Shown here in pieces: positions 35,889-45,100 of a DNA stretch of 64,000 nt. The notes below the pieces were generated by a model, which had not been told where the DNA came from, searched no databases, and saw only the letters and a list, made by a program, of their open reading frames with translations. Each line of letters begins with the position of its first letter. The first letter of the stretch is position 1. Both the position numbers and the translations under genes were made by a program. This DNA comes from Sulfurospirillum arcachonense DSM 9755 (GTDB taxonomy: Bacteria > Campylobacterota > Campylobacteria > Campylobacterales > Sulfurospirillaceae): the NCBI RefSeq assembly GCF_000597725.1, contig NZ_JFBL01000003.1, forward strand, positions 62,001-126,000, given 5' to 3'.

Positions 35889-38800
35889 ATGTCAAAAGTC
35901 ATGAAAACTATGGATGGTAATGAAGCAGCAGCTTATGCTTCATACGCATTCACAGAAGTTGCAGGAATTTATCCTATCACACCAAGTTCACCAATGGCAG
36001 ATTTTACAGATCTTTGGGCAGCACAAGGTAAAAAGAATATATTTGGAATGCCTGTAAAGGTAGTTGAATTACAAAGTGAAGGTGGAGCAGCTGGTACTGT
36101 TCATGGTTCACTTCAAGCTGGTGCTTTAACTACAACTTATACAGCTTCTCAAGGTCTTCTTTTAAAAATTCCTAATATGTACAAAATGGCTGGACAATTA
36201 CTTCCAAGTGTTATTCATGTAAGTGCAAGAACTTTGGCTACGCATGCATTATCAATTTTTGGTGATCATCAAGATGTATATGCTGCTCGTCAAACAGGTT
36301 ATGCAATGCTTGCAACAAGTTCAGTTCAAGAAGTTATGGATTTAGCAGGTGTTGCTCATCTTGCAGCAATTAAAGGGCGTGTTCCTTTCATGCATTTCTT
36401 TGATGGCTTTAGAACTTCTCATGAAATTCAAAAAATTGAACTAATTGATTATGCTGATTTTAACAGACTTGTTGATCATGAAGCTATTCAAGAGTTTAGA
36501 GATAACGCAATGAACCCAGAAAGTCCAAAAACTCGTGGTACTGCTCAAAATGATGATATATATTTTCAAGGAAGAGAAGCTCAAAATAAATTTTATGATG
36601 CACTTCCTGATATTGTAGCAGATTATATGAGTGAAATTTCAAAAATAACAGGCCGTGAATATAAACCATTTACTTATTATGGGGCACCTGATGCTGAAAG
36701 AATTATTATTGCTATGGGTTCTGTTATTGAAGCTGCAAAAGAGACAGTGGATATGCTTAGAGCAAAAGGTGAAAAAGTAGGACTTGTTACGGTACATCTT
36801 TATCGTCCATTTAGCATAAAATATTTGATGGATGTACTTCCTGATTCTGTTAAAAAAATCTCAGTTCTTGATAGAACAAAAGAGGCTGGTTCTATTGGTG
36901 AGCCATTATATCTTGATATTAGAAGTGCATTTTATGGACAAAAAAGTGCTCCTATCGTAGTTGGTGGACGTTATGGATTATCATCAAAAGATGTAAATCC
37001 TGCTCAAATTGTAGCGGTATATGATGCTTTAAAAGTAGATGAACCTAAAAATAGTTTTACTGTAGGTATTATTGATGATGTTACACATACATCATTAGAA
37101 GTTGGAGAAAATCTTTCATTAGGTCATGAAAGCACTAAAGAGTGTTTATTTTATGGATTAGGTGCTGATGGTACTGTTGGTGCAAATAAAAACTCAGTAA
37201 AAATTATCGGTGATAAAACAGATTTATATGCACAAGCGTATTTTGCTTATGATTCAAAAAAATCAGGTGGTTATACAAGAAGTCATCTTAGATTTGGTAA
37301 AGAACCAATCCGTTCAACATACTTAGTATCAAAACCTGATTTTGTTGCCTGTACAGTTGCTGGATATGTTGATCTGTATGATATGATTGGTGGACTTAAA
37401 GATGGAGGAACATTTTTACTAAACTCTATTTGGTCTGTGGAAGATACGATCGCTAAAATGCCAAATCATATTAAAAAAACACTAGCTGATAAAAAAGCAA
37501 AATTTTATATTATTAATGCAACTAAACTTGCACGTGATATCGGTCTTGGCGGTAGAACGAATACAATTATGCAATCAGCTTTCTTTAAACTTGCAGAAAT
37601 TATTGATTTTGAAGATGCACAAACTTTTATGAAAGAATTTGCTCATAAATCTTATATCAAAAAAGGTGAAAAGATTGTAGAGATGAACTACAAAGCTATT
37701 GATACAGGAGCTAATGGAGTTGAAGAAGTTCCAGTAGATGCTGCTTGGTCAAATCTTGATATAAGTGAATCAAAAGAAGATGCTAAATACATTGGAACTG
37801 ATTTTGTTGAAAAAATTGCTAAACCAATAAATGCTGCAAAAGGTGATAGCTTACCAGTTTCAGTTTTTGATGGTTATGAAGATGGATCATTTGAAAATGG
37901 TACTTCACAATATGAAAAACGTGGTATCGGGGTTATGGTTCCTAAGTGGATTGAAGAAAATTGTATCCAATGTAATCAATGTGCTTTTGTTTGTCCACAT
38001 GCTGTAATTAGACCTTTCTTGATTAATGATGATGAATTAGAAAAAGCTCCTGTTGGTGTTAAAAATCATGTTCTTGATGCAAAAGGTAAAGACTTAAAAG
38101 GATTTAAATATAAAATCCAAGTTTCAACACTTGATTGTACAGGATGTGATCTTTGTGCAGAAGCTTGTCCTACAAAAGAAAAATCTTTAGTAATGGTTCC
38201 ACTTGGAGAGCAAATAGATGCAGGTGAACAAGATAATGCAGATTACTTATTTAATGAAGTAACTTACAAAGATGATATTGTTTCAAAAAGTACTGTTAAA
38301 GGTTCGCAGTTCGCTAAACCTTTATTTGAATTCCATGCTGCATGTCCAGGATGTGGTGAAACTCCATATATTACTCTAATCACTCAACTTTTTGGTGATA
38401 GAATGATGATTGCAAATGCAACAGGTTGTTCATCAATTTATGGTGGTTCTGCTCCAACTACTCCTTATAGAAAAAATGATAAAGGTGAAGGTCCAGCGTG
38501 GGCAAACTCACTTTTTGAAGATAATGCTGAATTTGGTTTAGGTATGGAAGTTGCAATGGAAACTATGCGTCACCGTATTGAAAATATTATGGTTGAAAAT
38601 ATGGATGCCACTCCAAATGCATTAACAGCACTTTATAAAGATTGGATAGAATTTAAAAATGATGGAAAGAAAACTCAAGAAATAAGAGATATTTTAGTAC
38701 CTCAACTAGAAGCAAATAAAAATGTTCCTGGTGTAAAAGAGTTATTATCACTGAAAAAATATATTGTAAGAAAATCACAATGGATCTTTGGTGGTGATGG

Positions 38801-39446
38801 TTGGGCTTATGATATTGGTTATGGTGGGCTTGATCATGTTCTTGCAAGTGGTGAAAATGTAAATATGCTAGTTCTTGATACAGAAGTTTACTCAAATACT
38901 GGTGGACAAAGTTCAAAATCAGCTCGTACTGGTTCTATTGCTCAGTTTACTGCAGCTGGTAAACCTACACAAAAGAAAGATTTAGGTTATATCTCTATGA
39001 CTTATGGAAATATATATATAGCTCAAATTAACTCTAATGCTTCACAAGCACAAACACTTAAAGCAATTGAAGCTGCTGAAGCTTATGATGGACCATCATT
39101 AATCATCGCTTATTCACCATGTATTGCTCATGGTATTAAAGGTGGTATGGGTAATTCAGGTAATCAAGGTGAACTTGCTACTAAATGTGGTTACTGGCCA
39201 ATTTATACATATGATCCAAGACTTGAAGCTGAGGGTAAAAATCCTATTAAAATAACAGGTAAAGAGCCAGATTGGGATTCTTATGAAGATTTCTTAATGA
39301 ACGAAGTAAGATATGCTTCACTTAAAAAATCAAATCCAGAGCATGCACAAGCACTGTTTGATGCAAATAAAAAAGATGCTCAAAGAAGATGGAGACAGTT
39401 AAATCGTTTAGCAAGTGCTGACTTTTCAAATGAGTTAGACGCTTAA
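35889..39446 (+). CDS. nifJ: Pyruvate:ferredoxin (flavodoxin) oxidoreductase, single chain
   Basis: An 1185-residue enzyme that turns pyruvate and CoA into acetyl-CoA, CO2 and reduced ferredoxin or flavodoxin. Domains in order: TPP-enzyme pyrimidine domain with GIYPITPSSPMAD (near 26), CoA-binding domain, an inserted pair of 4Fe-4S clusters (CIQCNQCAFVCPHAVIRP near 696 and CTGCDLCAEACPTKEKS near 752), a proximal-cluster cysteine in CPGCGETPY, and the TPP domain GGDGWAYDIGYGGLDH with SNTGGQSSKSA. AAGGGG lies 8 bases before the ATG. The 193 bases upstream are AT-rich with no clear site. A strong terminator follows at 39453. Confidence 0.97.
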   Translation: MSKVMKTMDGNEAAAYASYAFTEVAGIYPITPSSPMADFTDLWAAQGKKNIFGMPVKVVELQSEGGAAGTVHGSLQAGALTTTYTASQGLLLKIPNMYKMAGQLLPSVIHVSARTLATHALSIFGDHQDVYAARQTGYAMLATSSVQEVMDLAGVAHLAAIKGRVPFMHFFDGFRTSHEIQKIELIDYADFNRLVDHEAIQEFRDNAMNPESPKTRGTAQNDDIYFQGREAQNKFYDALPDIVADYMSEISKITGREYKPFTYYGAPDAERIIIAMGSVIEAAKETVDMLRAKGEKVGLVTVHLYRPFSIKYLMDVLPDSVKKISVLDRTKEAGSIGEPLYLDIRSAFYGQKSAPIVVGGRYGLSSKDVNPAQIVAVYDALKVDEPKNSFTVGIIDDVTHTSLEVGENLSLGHESTKECLFYGLGADGTVGANKNSVKIIGDKTDLYAQAYFAYDSKKSGGYTRSHLRFGKEPIRSTYLVSKPDFVACTVAGYVDLYDMIGGLKDGGTFLLNSIWSVEDTIAKMPNHIKKTLADKKAKFYIINATKLARDIGLGGRTNTIMQSAFFKLAEIIDFEDAQTFMKEFAHKSYIKKGEKIVEMNYKAIDTGANGVEEVPVDAAWSNLDISESKEDAKYIGTDFVEKIAKPINAAKGDSLPVSVFDGYEDGSFENGTSQYEKRGIGVMVPKWIEENCIQCNQCAFVCPHAVIRPFLINDDELEKAPVGVKNHVLDAKGKDLKGFKYKIQVSTLDCTGCDLCAEACPTKEKSLVMVPLGEQIDAGEQDNADYLFNEVTYKDDIVSKSTVKGSQFAKPLFEFHAACPGCGETPYITLITQLFGDRMMIANATGCSSIYGGSAPTTPYRKNDKGEGPAWANSLFEDNAEFGLGMEVAMETMRHRIENIMVENMDATPNALTALYKDWIEFKNDGKKTQEIRDILVPQLEANKNVPGVKELLSLKKYIVRKSQWIFGGDGWAYDIGYGGLDHVLASGENVNMLVLDTEVYSNTGGQSSKSARTGSIAQFTAAGKPTQKKDLGYISMTYGNIYIAQINSNASQAQTLKAIEAAEAYDGPSLIIAYSPCIAHGIKGGMGNSGNQGELATKCGYWPIYTYDPRLEAEGKNPIKITGKEPDWDSYEDFLMNEVRYASLKKSNPEHAQALFDANKKDAQRRWRQLNRLASADFSNELDA

Positions 39447-39452
39447 TAAAAC

Positions 39453-39475
39453 GGAGAGGATTTTAAATCCTCTCC
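39453..39475. terminator. Shared terminator between nifJ and the convergent PIN-PhoH gene
   Basis: GGAGAGGATTT and AAATCCTCTCC pair perfectly around one T. On the + strand it is followed by ATTTTTTCC and on the - strand by a GTTTTATT run, so it can serve both convergent genes. Confidence 0.85.
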
Positions 39476-39483
39476 ATTTTTTC

Positions 39484-40869
39484 CTAATTTTTTTCTACTT
39501 TACCAAACACTTCATCTGCGAAGTGTGAAAATTTTCCTCTAACAGATTTATCTAATTCTATTGCAAAGAGAGGCAATGGGTTTTTTTCATTTTGTGTTTG
39601 CTTTAACAAAGATGTAAGACCATTGTTGTATCTGTTTAAATACATATTATCAATTTGTCTGTTTGAACCAATAACTATAGCTTTACAGTTGTTATCAAGA
39701 CGAGATAATATAAGCTGGGTTGTATTATTTGAGCTATTTTGCCATTCATCCAATATAACTATAGCATTGCTAAGAGTTCTTCCTCTAGCTTCTCCTGGCC
39801 AAAGTTTTTCTATGTGGTATTTTCCCATCATTTCTTCAATTTTACTTTCTATTGCCATTTGCATATCTACATTTTCTTTTTTTCTTAATCTTTTTTTGGC
39901 AATAAACTCAAGTGTATCAAAGAGTGCCATATTGTATATTCTGAACTTTTCATCATTACCCGCTAAATATCCAACATCTGCTCCTTTATCAACACTTTCT
40001 ATAGAGTTTCTTACATAGACAATTTTTTCATAATTTCCTTTATCTATAAGTCTCATTGCAGCAGTAAAAGCCATAAGTGTTTTACCACTACCAGCTCTTG
40101 CATCAACTATATGAATATCATAAATATTACTTAAAATTGATTTCATAAAAAATTTCTGTTTTAAATTAATTGGTTTTACTTCTAAACCTTTAAAATCTTC
40201 ATTTTCATCTATTACATGTATAAGACCACTAGGAGATATAACCGCATATAAAGTATTGCCATCATCTGATACAAATTCATATGAATAATTTCCATATTTA
40301 TACTCTTCATCATAGTCTCTAATATCTTTATTATTGATTGTATTAAAGTAGCTAGAGTCTAAACTAAGAGTTTTAATAAATTGAAATGCTGGAACATCAC
40401 TTCTGTCTTCTCTAAGGCTTTCAACTTTTACATTAGCAAGAAGACCAAACATACGAGCATAGACATCTAAAGAGAGAAAAACAATCTTTTGTCCTTTATA
40501 GTAATCTTGTGATGCCGTAGCTACTTCTACTATACGTTTATCATTTGATTCATCTAAATGATTTGTATCTATATCTGAATCGTATTTTACTTTTGCAAAA
40601 AGATGTAAGTTAATGTCATCTAGTTTCATTTTAACAATACGGCAGTTATTTTTAAAGTCAACTTCACTTACTTTACTCGCAGCTAACATCCTTGCAAAGG
40701 TCCTAGCTTGGAAACCAAGTTCAGTGAAATTTTTCTTAAAATTTTCTAATTCAATTAAAACAGTTTCTGGAATAACAATTATATTATTGCCATTATCTGA
40801 GAGCTCTTTTATCATATGGTTATTATGGAGGATGATATTTGTATCAAGAACGTAAATTTTGCTGGACAT
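39484..40869 (-). CDS. PIN-PhoH fusion protein (PhoH2-type RNA helicase/nuclease)
   Basis: A 461-residue protein with an N-terminal PIN nuclease domain (KIYVLDTNIILHNNHMIKEL, residues 4-23, with acidic residues in FLSLDVYARMFG) and a C-terminal PhoH ATPase (IVDARAGSGKTLMAFTAA near 256, Walker B AIVILDEWQN, then VIGSNRQIDN). Related PhoH2 proteins unwind and cut RNA in an ATP-dependent way and some are paired with small antitoxins. I see no antitoxin-like partner in the 236 bases upstream. AAAGGA precedes the ATG. Confidence 0.9.
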   Translation of the reverse strand: MSSKIYVLDTNIILHNNHMIKELSDNGNNIIVIPETVLIELENFKKNFTELGFQARTFARMLAASKVSEVDFKNNCRIVKMKLDDINLHLFAKVKYDSDIDTNHLDESNDKRIVEVATASQDYYKGQKIVFLSLDVYARMFGLLANVKVESLREDRSDVPAFQFIKTLSLDSSYFNTINNKDIRDYDEEYKYGNYSYEFVSDDGNTLYAVISPSGLIHVIDENEDFKGLEVKPINLKQKFFMKSILSNIYDIHIVDARAGSGKTLMAFTAAMRLIDKGNYEKIVYVRNSIESVDKGADVGYLAGNDEKFRIYNMALFDTLEFIAKKRLRKKENVDMQMAIESKIEEMMGKYHIEKLWPGEARGRTLSNAIVILDEWQNSSNNTTQLILSRLDNNCKAIVIGSNRQIDNMYLNRYNNGLTSLLKQTQNEKNPLPLFAIELDKSVRGKFSHFADEVFGKVEKN

Positions 40870-41041
40870 GCATATCCTTTATAGTTTAATTTATTGTATG
40901 TTTAAATAATTACCTTATAGTAACAATACCTTTTTATTTTTTAGTAAAAAGTTAAAATGAATAAGTTGTTGATGTAAAAGAGTTAGTAAGTAGTGAAAGT
41001 ATTTTGTTATTGTAGTAGTAGACGTATTTTGTTTCATAAAA

Positions 41042-41086
41042 ACTCTTTTTGTCAATTCTATCATTAATAATTATAACAAAAAGAGT
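41042..41086 (-). terminator. Long-loop hairpin downstream of the zinc-finger gene
   Basis: Read on the minus strand, ACTCTTTTTGT and ACAAAAAGAGT pair across 23 bases and are followed by TTTTT, 20 bases after the stop of the 41106-41300 gene. The loop is long, so confidence is moderate. Confidence 0.5.
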
Positions 41087-41105
41087 CTCATAGTTCAAAG
41101 TTATA

Positions 41106-41300
41106 TTATAAATTTATTTGAGTTTTTGCCTCATTATTAGATTTTACAACATCACCACTCCCATGAATAATATGAGGAATACAGTTTGTACATATCTCTA
41201 CAGCTTCCCCACTTTTAGTCGCTTTAATAAACACAGCATCTTTTTCATCTTGACTTGATTTAAAACAAACATTGCATACTTGTATGTTATCAATTTGCAT
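41106..41300 (-). CDS. Small ClpX-type C4 zinc-finger protein
   Basis: A 64-residue protein. ATG 41300 is chosen because AAAGGA lies before it; the longer frame adds a hydrophobic stretch without a binding site. VCNVCFKSSQDEKDAVF then AVEICTNCIPHIIHG gives a CxxC-x25-CxxC zinc knuckle like the N-terminal domain of ClpX, standing alone without the ATPase. In ClpX this domain binds substrates and adaptors, so this could be an adaptor or decoy; its role is unknown. Confidence 0.7.
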   Translation of the reverse strand: MQIDNIQVCNVCFKSSQDEKDAVFIKATKSGEAVEICTNCIPHIIHGSGDVVKSNNEAKTQINL

Positions 41301-41396
41301 TTTTATTCCTTTATTGAAATTTTTTAGATTATACATCAGTAAAATAAAAAATGAAATGAAATAAGTCAAGACAAAGTGATAATAACTATCATAAAT

Positions 41397-42158
41397 TTAT
41401 AAGAAAAATATTAAACTTTTCATTGCTTCTATACTTACATCAAGAGGTTCATTATCCATGATAATAAGAGAATTTTTAACATGATGAATCATTTGAGTAA
41501 GAATAATTTCAAAATTAAAGTTTGAACTGGAGTAAATACTCTCTTTTTCGTTAGCTATATATTGAAGTTTTTGAATAAGTTCCCAAGAAGGTTTTTCACC
41601 ATTTTTTATATTCTCTTGCAATTCTATTTGCCAATTATTTTGCCAAGTTAAAAAAAGATATTTATTATTGATGTCTTTTTTTGTTCTAATTTGCCATCTT
41701 AAAACTTTGAGTGCATAATAGAGAGATTCTAGAGATTTTTTATCATAGGAGAGTGTTGTAACTTGATGAGATTCATTTAATTGATATGCTTTGTACATAT
41801 ATTTATAAATACCTAAGATTAGATAATCGTTGCGATTTTTGATAGGTTTTTCTTTATCAAGAGCAATTTTTAAATATTGGTTATAGTCTGATATGTATTT
41901 ATTTTCATATTTTAAAAAAAGTTTATTTGTATTATTGTTTAGTTCTTGGTATATGTAAGGGGCATATTGTTTGTCAAAACTTTTAGGATTTCTAGCATCA
42001 AGTTTCTTTTTATAGCTAATAAGAAGTTTTACCATCTCGTAATAGTCTTTTTTCAGATGCGTTGCATTATCTGTTTGAAACAGTTCTTTAATTTTTTGTT
42101 GAGAATTTGTGCAACCGGAAAAAATCATAATCATAAGTAATATAGATATAAATTTCAT
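41397..42158 (-). CDS. Hypothetical lipoprotein, possibly from a leaderless mRNA
   Basis: A 253-residue protein not recognised beyond its export signal. ATG 42158 gives KFISILLMIMIFSGC, a clear lipoprotein signal with C16 as the lipidated residue. The rest is helical and rich in Lys, Asn and Tyr, with repeated YKK/YLI patterns suggesting helical hairpins. There is no ribosome binding site; instead TATAAT (42171-42166) stands 7 bases before the ATG, so transcription would begin at or next to it. A start at 42206 would give an odd hydrophilic leader. It is divergent from luxS. Confidence 0.65.
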   Translation of the reverse strand: MKFISILLMIMIFSGCTNSQQKIKELFQTDNATHLKKDYYEMVKLLISYKKKLDARNPKSFDKQYAPYIYQELNNNTNKLFLKYENKYISDYNQYLKIALDKEKPIKNRNDYLILGIYKYMYKAYQLNESHQVTTLSYDKKSLESLYYALKVLRWQIRTKKDINNKYLFLTWQNNWQIELQENIKNGEKPSWELIQKLQYIANEKESIYSSSNFNFEIILTQMIHHVKNSLIIMDNEPLDVSIEAMKSLIFFL

Positions 42159-42186
42159 AGTGAGGATTATATCATAATTTATGTGA

Positions 42187-42192
42187 TATAAT
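42187..42192 (+). promoter_or_regulatory. -10 box of luxS
   Basis: TATAAT lies 24 bases before the luxS ATG with AAGGA between them. No good -35 is seen, as is common in Campylobacterota. It is 16 bases from the divergent TATAAT of the lipoprotein gene. Confidence 0.55.
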
Positions 42193-42215
42193 TCAAATAA
42201 AAACAAGGATATATA

Positions 42216-42719
42216 ATGCCATTATTAGATAGTTTTATGGTTGACCATACAAAAATGCCTGCGCCTGCAGTAAGAGTTGCAAAGACGATGAAAACACCAT
42301 CAAATGATACAATTACTGTATTTGATTTAAGATTTTGTAGACCAAATGAAGATATTCTTTCGAGTGAAGGAATTCATACTTTAGAGCATCTTTATGCAGG
42401 CTTTATGAGAGAGCATTTAAATGGTGATGGAGTTGAGATTATAGATATTTCGCCAATGGGATGTAGAACAGGTTTTTATATGAGTTTACTTGGATCTCCT
42501 GATGAGCAAAGAGTTGCTCGTGCTTGGAAAGAGTCGATGGAAGATATTTTGAATGTACAAAAACAAGAAGATATTCCAGAGCTTAATATTTATCAGTGCG
42601 GAACTTGTGAAATGCACTCATTAGAAGATGCTAAACAAATTGCAAATAATATTTTAAGCAAAGAGATAGGAGTTATGAGTAATCAAGATTTAAAGTTAGA
42701 TCCAAGTAAGGTAAATTAA
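42216..42719 (+). CDS. luxS: S-ribosylhomocysteine lyase
   Basis: LuxS cleaves S-ribosylhomocysteine to homocysteine and DPD, the precursor of autoinducer 2, in the activated methyl cycle. The 167-residue protein has the metal-binding HTLEH (H54, E57, H58), the third metal ligand C128 in [10 protein letters not shown], and the catalytic cysteine C83 in MGCRTGFY. Length is normal. It is a single gene with its own promoter. Confidence 0.97.
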   Translation: MPLLDSFMVDHTKMPAPAVRVAKTMKTPSNDTITVFDLRFCRPNEDILSSEGIHTLEHLYAGFMREHLNGDGVEIIDISPMGCRTGFYMSLLGSPDEQRVARAWKESMEDILNVQKQEDIPELNIYQCGTCEMHSLEDAKQIANNILSKEIGVMSNQDLKLDPSKVN

Positions 42720-42958
42720 TTTATAATTAGTTGAAGAAACTTTTTAGTGACTAAATTTTGTAATTGAATGTAAATTTTAGGGAATATTTTTACGTCATAG
42801 CTGTACTGTCAATGTATATATGCTTTATTTAATATAGATTAAATATGGAAATTGTTAATTTATTCTTTTTATAAGGATAAATTTATTTTACATTTAATAC
42901 ACAATTAATTCACTTTTGTGTAATATACTTTATTCAATAAATCGAAGGAGAAGATGAA

Positions 42959-43300
42959 ATGAAAAGATTATTGGCTTTATTAATTACAGCTTTTATGATG
43001 GTGGGAATGATGAGTTCGTCAGCATTTGCTGATGCAGCTAAAGGACAAAAGTATTACTTGAAATTCTTGAAAAAGAAAACAAGTTTAAAAGGTTCAGAGT
43101 TTGCAGTACAACATACTCAAGAAGAGTGGAAAACTCTTTTTGCAGATGGTGGCGCAAAGTTTATTGCTGAATACTCAACTAAGTATCCAAAGTTAGAAAA
43201 ATTCTTTAATGGTGATAAGTTTAAGAATAAGTACATGAAGCATATTTCAGATTTTTGTATAGAATATGCAAGTGATAGTGGAAACGTTCCATCGTGCTAA
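42959..43300 (+). CDS. Small secreted protein of unknown function
   Basis: A 113-residue protein with a signal peptide (KRLLALLITAFMMVGMMSSSAFA, cut after ADA-type site near 25). The mature part, KGQKYYLKFLKKKTSLKGSE, EWKTLFADGGAKFI and the two cysteines in FCIEYASDSGNVPSC, resembles the fold pattern of small cytochrome-c-like exported proteins in this phylum, but there is no CxxCH, so it does not bind heme c covalently. AAGGAG is 8 bases before the ATG. The 239 bases upstream hold no other gene and no site I can name. Confidence 0.75.
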   Translation: MKRLLALLITAFMMVGMMSSSAFADAAKGQKYYLKFLKKKTSLKGSEFAVQHTQEEWKTLFADGGAKFIAEYSTKYPKLEKFFNGDKFKNKYMKHISDFCIEYASDSGNVPSC

Positions 43301-43731
43301 TTAACAGGGGCTAATTTAGCCCCTTCTTTTTTATAAATTAATTTTTTTCCAAATCCCAATCTATTGTCAGTAAATTTTAAAAACTCTACATGTAAAGTCC
43401 ATAAAGTTGGATTTAATGCTAAAGCATAGGGGAATGTTTTTATATAGAGTGCTTTTTCTTTCGTGTTTGCTATTTTTATAATTCCTGTTAATTGTAACCC
43501 TCTAATCTTACCTATTTCATTTGTTTCAAGAGCGATAGTTGCTGAAAAATTTGGATTTTCTTGTAAATGTTTTATATGTTTTGTAGATTCATCCGAAGCA
43601 ATAATAAATTTGGTTTCTTTAGTTGAAAAAGCGTAGAAACAGCTTGCACTATAGGGTTTGTTTTCATAAGTACTTGCTAGACTGAGTAAATGATGCTCCT
43701 TGATAAATTCAATTATTTTTTCATTTATCAT
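43297..43731 (-). CDS. Pyridoxamine 5'-phosphate oxidase-like flavin protein (YhbP type)
   Basis: A 144-residue split-barrel protein: IKEHHLLSLASTYENKPYSASCFYAF at the start (marked by the HHLLSLAS and KPYSA pieces), IIASDESTKHIKHLQENP and GKIRGLQLTGI follow the PNPOx-like FMN-binding pattern. Relatives bind FMN or heme; the substrate is unknown. Its last codons overlap the end of the convergent secreted-protein gene by 4 bases and contain that gene's terminator hairpin. The start overlaps the DUF1294 stop by 4 bases, so the two minus-strand genes are co-translated. Confidence 0.75.
   Translation of the reverse strand: MINEKIIEFIKEHHLLSLASTYENKPYSASCFYAFSTKETKFIIASDESTKHIKHLQENPNFSATIALETNEIGKIRGLQLTGIIKIANTKEKALYIKTFPYALALNPTLWTLHVEFLKFTDNRLGFGKKLIYKKEGAKLAPVN
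43307..43323 (+). terminator. Terminator of the secreted-protein gene, inside the opposing coding region
   Basis: GGGGCTAA and TTAGCCCC pair around one T, followed by TTCTTTTTT. It starts 7 bases after the stop of the + strand gene and is embedded in the final codons of the flavin protein on the other strand. Confidence 0.85.
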
Positions 43732-44111
43732 TTACTTAAGCTTTGTAACGTATTTTGTATAATTTCTAAATTATTAATGACATATATTATACAAATAATC
43801 CAGATAATAGAGATAATGCTTTGCCACAATAAAAAAACTTTTTTTCTTAGTTTATGTTTTACTAAAATCATTGCTAAAAAAGCACCTATAAAACCACCTG
43901 CTATTGAAAAAAAATGAAGTGAGAGTTCACGAACACGTTTTCTCTCTTTTATAGAATGGTATTTGTCAATAATGAAAAGTAAAAAAGTAAATATATTGAT
44001 TGAAACAAGATACCAAACTATAACAGGAATTGAAGGTATGAAGCTGTTAAATACAAAAGATAAAGCAGCTAAAGAAAACATGAGAATTATACGAAAACCA
44101 TTACAACACAT
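43728..44111 (-). CDS. DUF1294 membrane protein
   Basis: A 127-residue protein with four hydrophobic segments. IDKYHSIKERKRVRELSLH followed by GGFIGAFLAMILVKHKLRKKVFL is the DUF1294 signature. Function unknown. It precedes and overlaps the flavin protein gene by 4 bases. No clear ribosome binding site is seen before the ATG. Confidence 0.75.
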   Translation of the reverse strand: MCCNGFRIILMFSLAALSFVFNSFIPSIPVIVWYLVSINIFTFLLFIIDKYHSIKERKRVRELSLHFFSIAGGFIGAFLAMILVKHKLRKKVFLLWQSIISIIWIICIIYVINNLEIIQNTLQSLSK

Positions 44112-44407
44112 AAAAACTCTTTTTTGTTGAGTATAGCATATTTTATAACCATTGTATGGATATATAATATGTTAATTTTTTCTACATTATTGTTTTGTAG
44201 TAAGAATTATAGAGCTATTTAATGCTTCTTTCAAGACAATTGAACCAAAATAATGCTAATATAACTACTTTTACAAAGAGGTAATTTTATACAAATGTTT
44301 TCGATAGTAATAAAATATATATTTTAGAAATATTTTTATTGAAGAGTTACTATAATTATTGAAAGTATTGGTAGAATTACTTACAAAATTACTTAAGAAG
44401 GAAGATA
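44112..44407. other. AT-rich divergent intergenic region
   Basis: About 296 bases between the DUF1294 gene and the dUTPase gene. I see only AT-rich sequence with possible -10 boxes (for example TATAAT at 44169 and near 44351) and no hairpin or frame worth naming. Confidence 0.5.
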
Positions 44408-45100
44408 ATGACAAACGTTGAGTATGTAAAAGAAATGTTTGCCCTTCAGCAAAAACTAAATGATGAGACTAATGGTATTGGTTGGGAAAATGGATATACA
44501 AAAAATGACCGTATTATAAATTGGAGACGCTGTATTTATATGGAAAGTGCTGAATTAATAGATAGTTTTAATTGGAAGCATTGGAAAGATATAAATAAAG
44601 CAACAGATTGGGATAACGCTACTATTGAAGTAGTGGATATCTGGCATTTTGTGATGAGTTTACTTTTAGAAGATTATAAAGTAAATGATAGAGGAGATTT
44701 AGATAAACTAGTAGACGATGTTTTAGATGTTCAAGGATTTGAAAGATTTTCTAAAGAAGCTGGAAGTCGTGATGCTGCTCAATCTATGGAACTTATAAAC
44801 GATATAGAATCAATTATGCATATGACAACAACTTCTCATATAGATTTATTTGATGGTTTGTTAAAAGAGTATTTTTCTATGTCTTTAAAATGTGGAGTAG
44901 ATTTAAAAACTTTGTATAAATTTTATATAGCAAAAAATGTTTTAAATCAGTTTCGTCAAGACCATGGCTATAAAGAAGGAACATATAAGAAAGTTTGGAA
45001 TGGAAAAGAAGATAATGAAGTTATGCTTGAAATTTTGGATAATGAAAGTTTGGGTTCAAAAGAACTTTATGCTGCGCTAGAAAAGGTATATAAAAACTAA
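44408..45100 (+). CDS. dut: Dimeric dUTP diphosphatase
   Basis: A 230-residue all-alpha enzyme of the MazG-like dimeric dUTPase family, the form used by Campylobacter and trypanosomatids in place of trimeric Dut. It splits dUTP (and dUDP) to keep uracil out of DNA. The metal-binding helices show RCIYMESAELIDSFNWKHWK (near 45-64) and ATIEVVDIWHFVMS (near 73-86), giving the ExxE and ExxD pairs. AAGGAAG precedes the ATG. The last base of its stop is the first of the next ATG. Confidence 0.92.
   Translation: MTNVEYVKEMFALQQKLNDETNGIGWENGYTKNDRIINWRRCIYMESAELIDSFNWKHWKDINKATDWDNATIEVVDIWHFVMSLLLEDYKVNDRGDLDKLVDDVLDVQGFERFSKEAGSRDAAQSMELINDIESIMHMTTTSHIDLFDGLLKEYFSMSLKCGVDLKTLYKFYIAKNVLNQFRQDHGYKEGTYKKVWNGKEDNEVMLEILDNESLGSKELYAALEKVYKN

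Noticed and set aside
38653-38916. 87-residue His/Leu-rich frame on the minus strand inside nifJ
   Set aside because: It is a shadow of the nifJ coding frame, with low-complexity composition and no ribosome binding site.
42959-43300. Cytochrome c
   Set aside because: Exported and of the right size, but no CxxCH motif is present.
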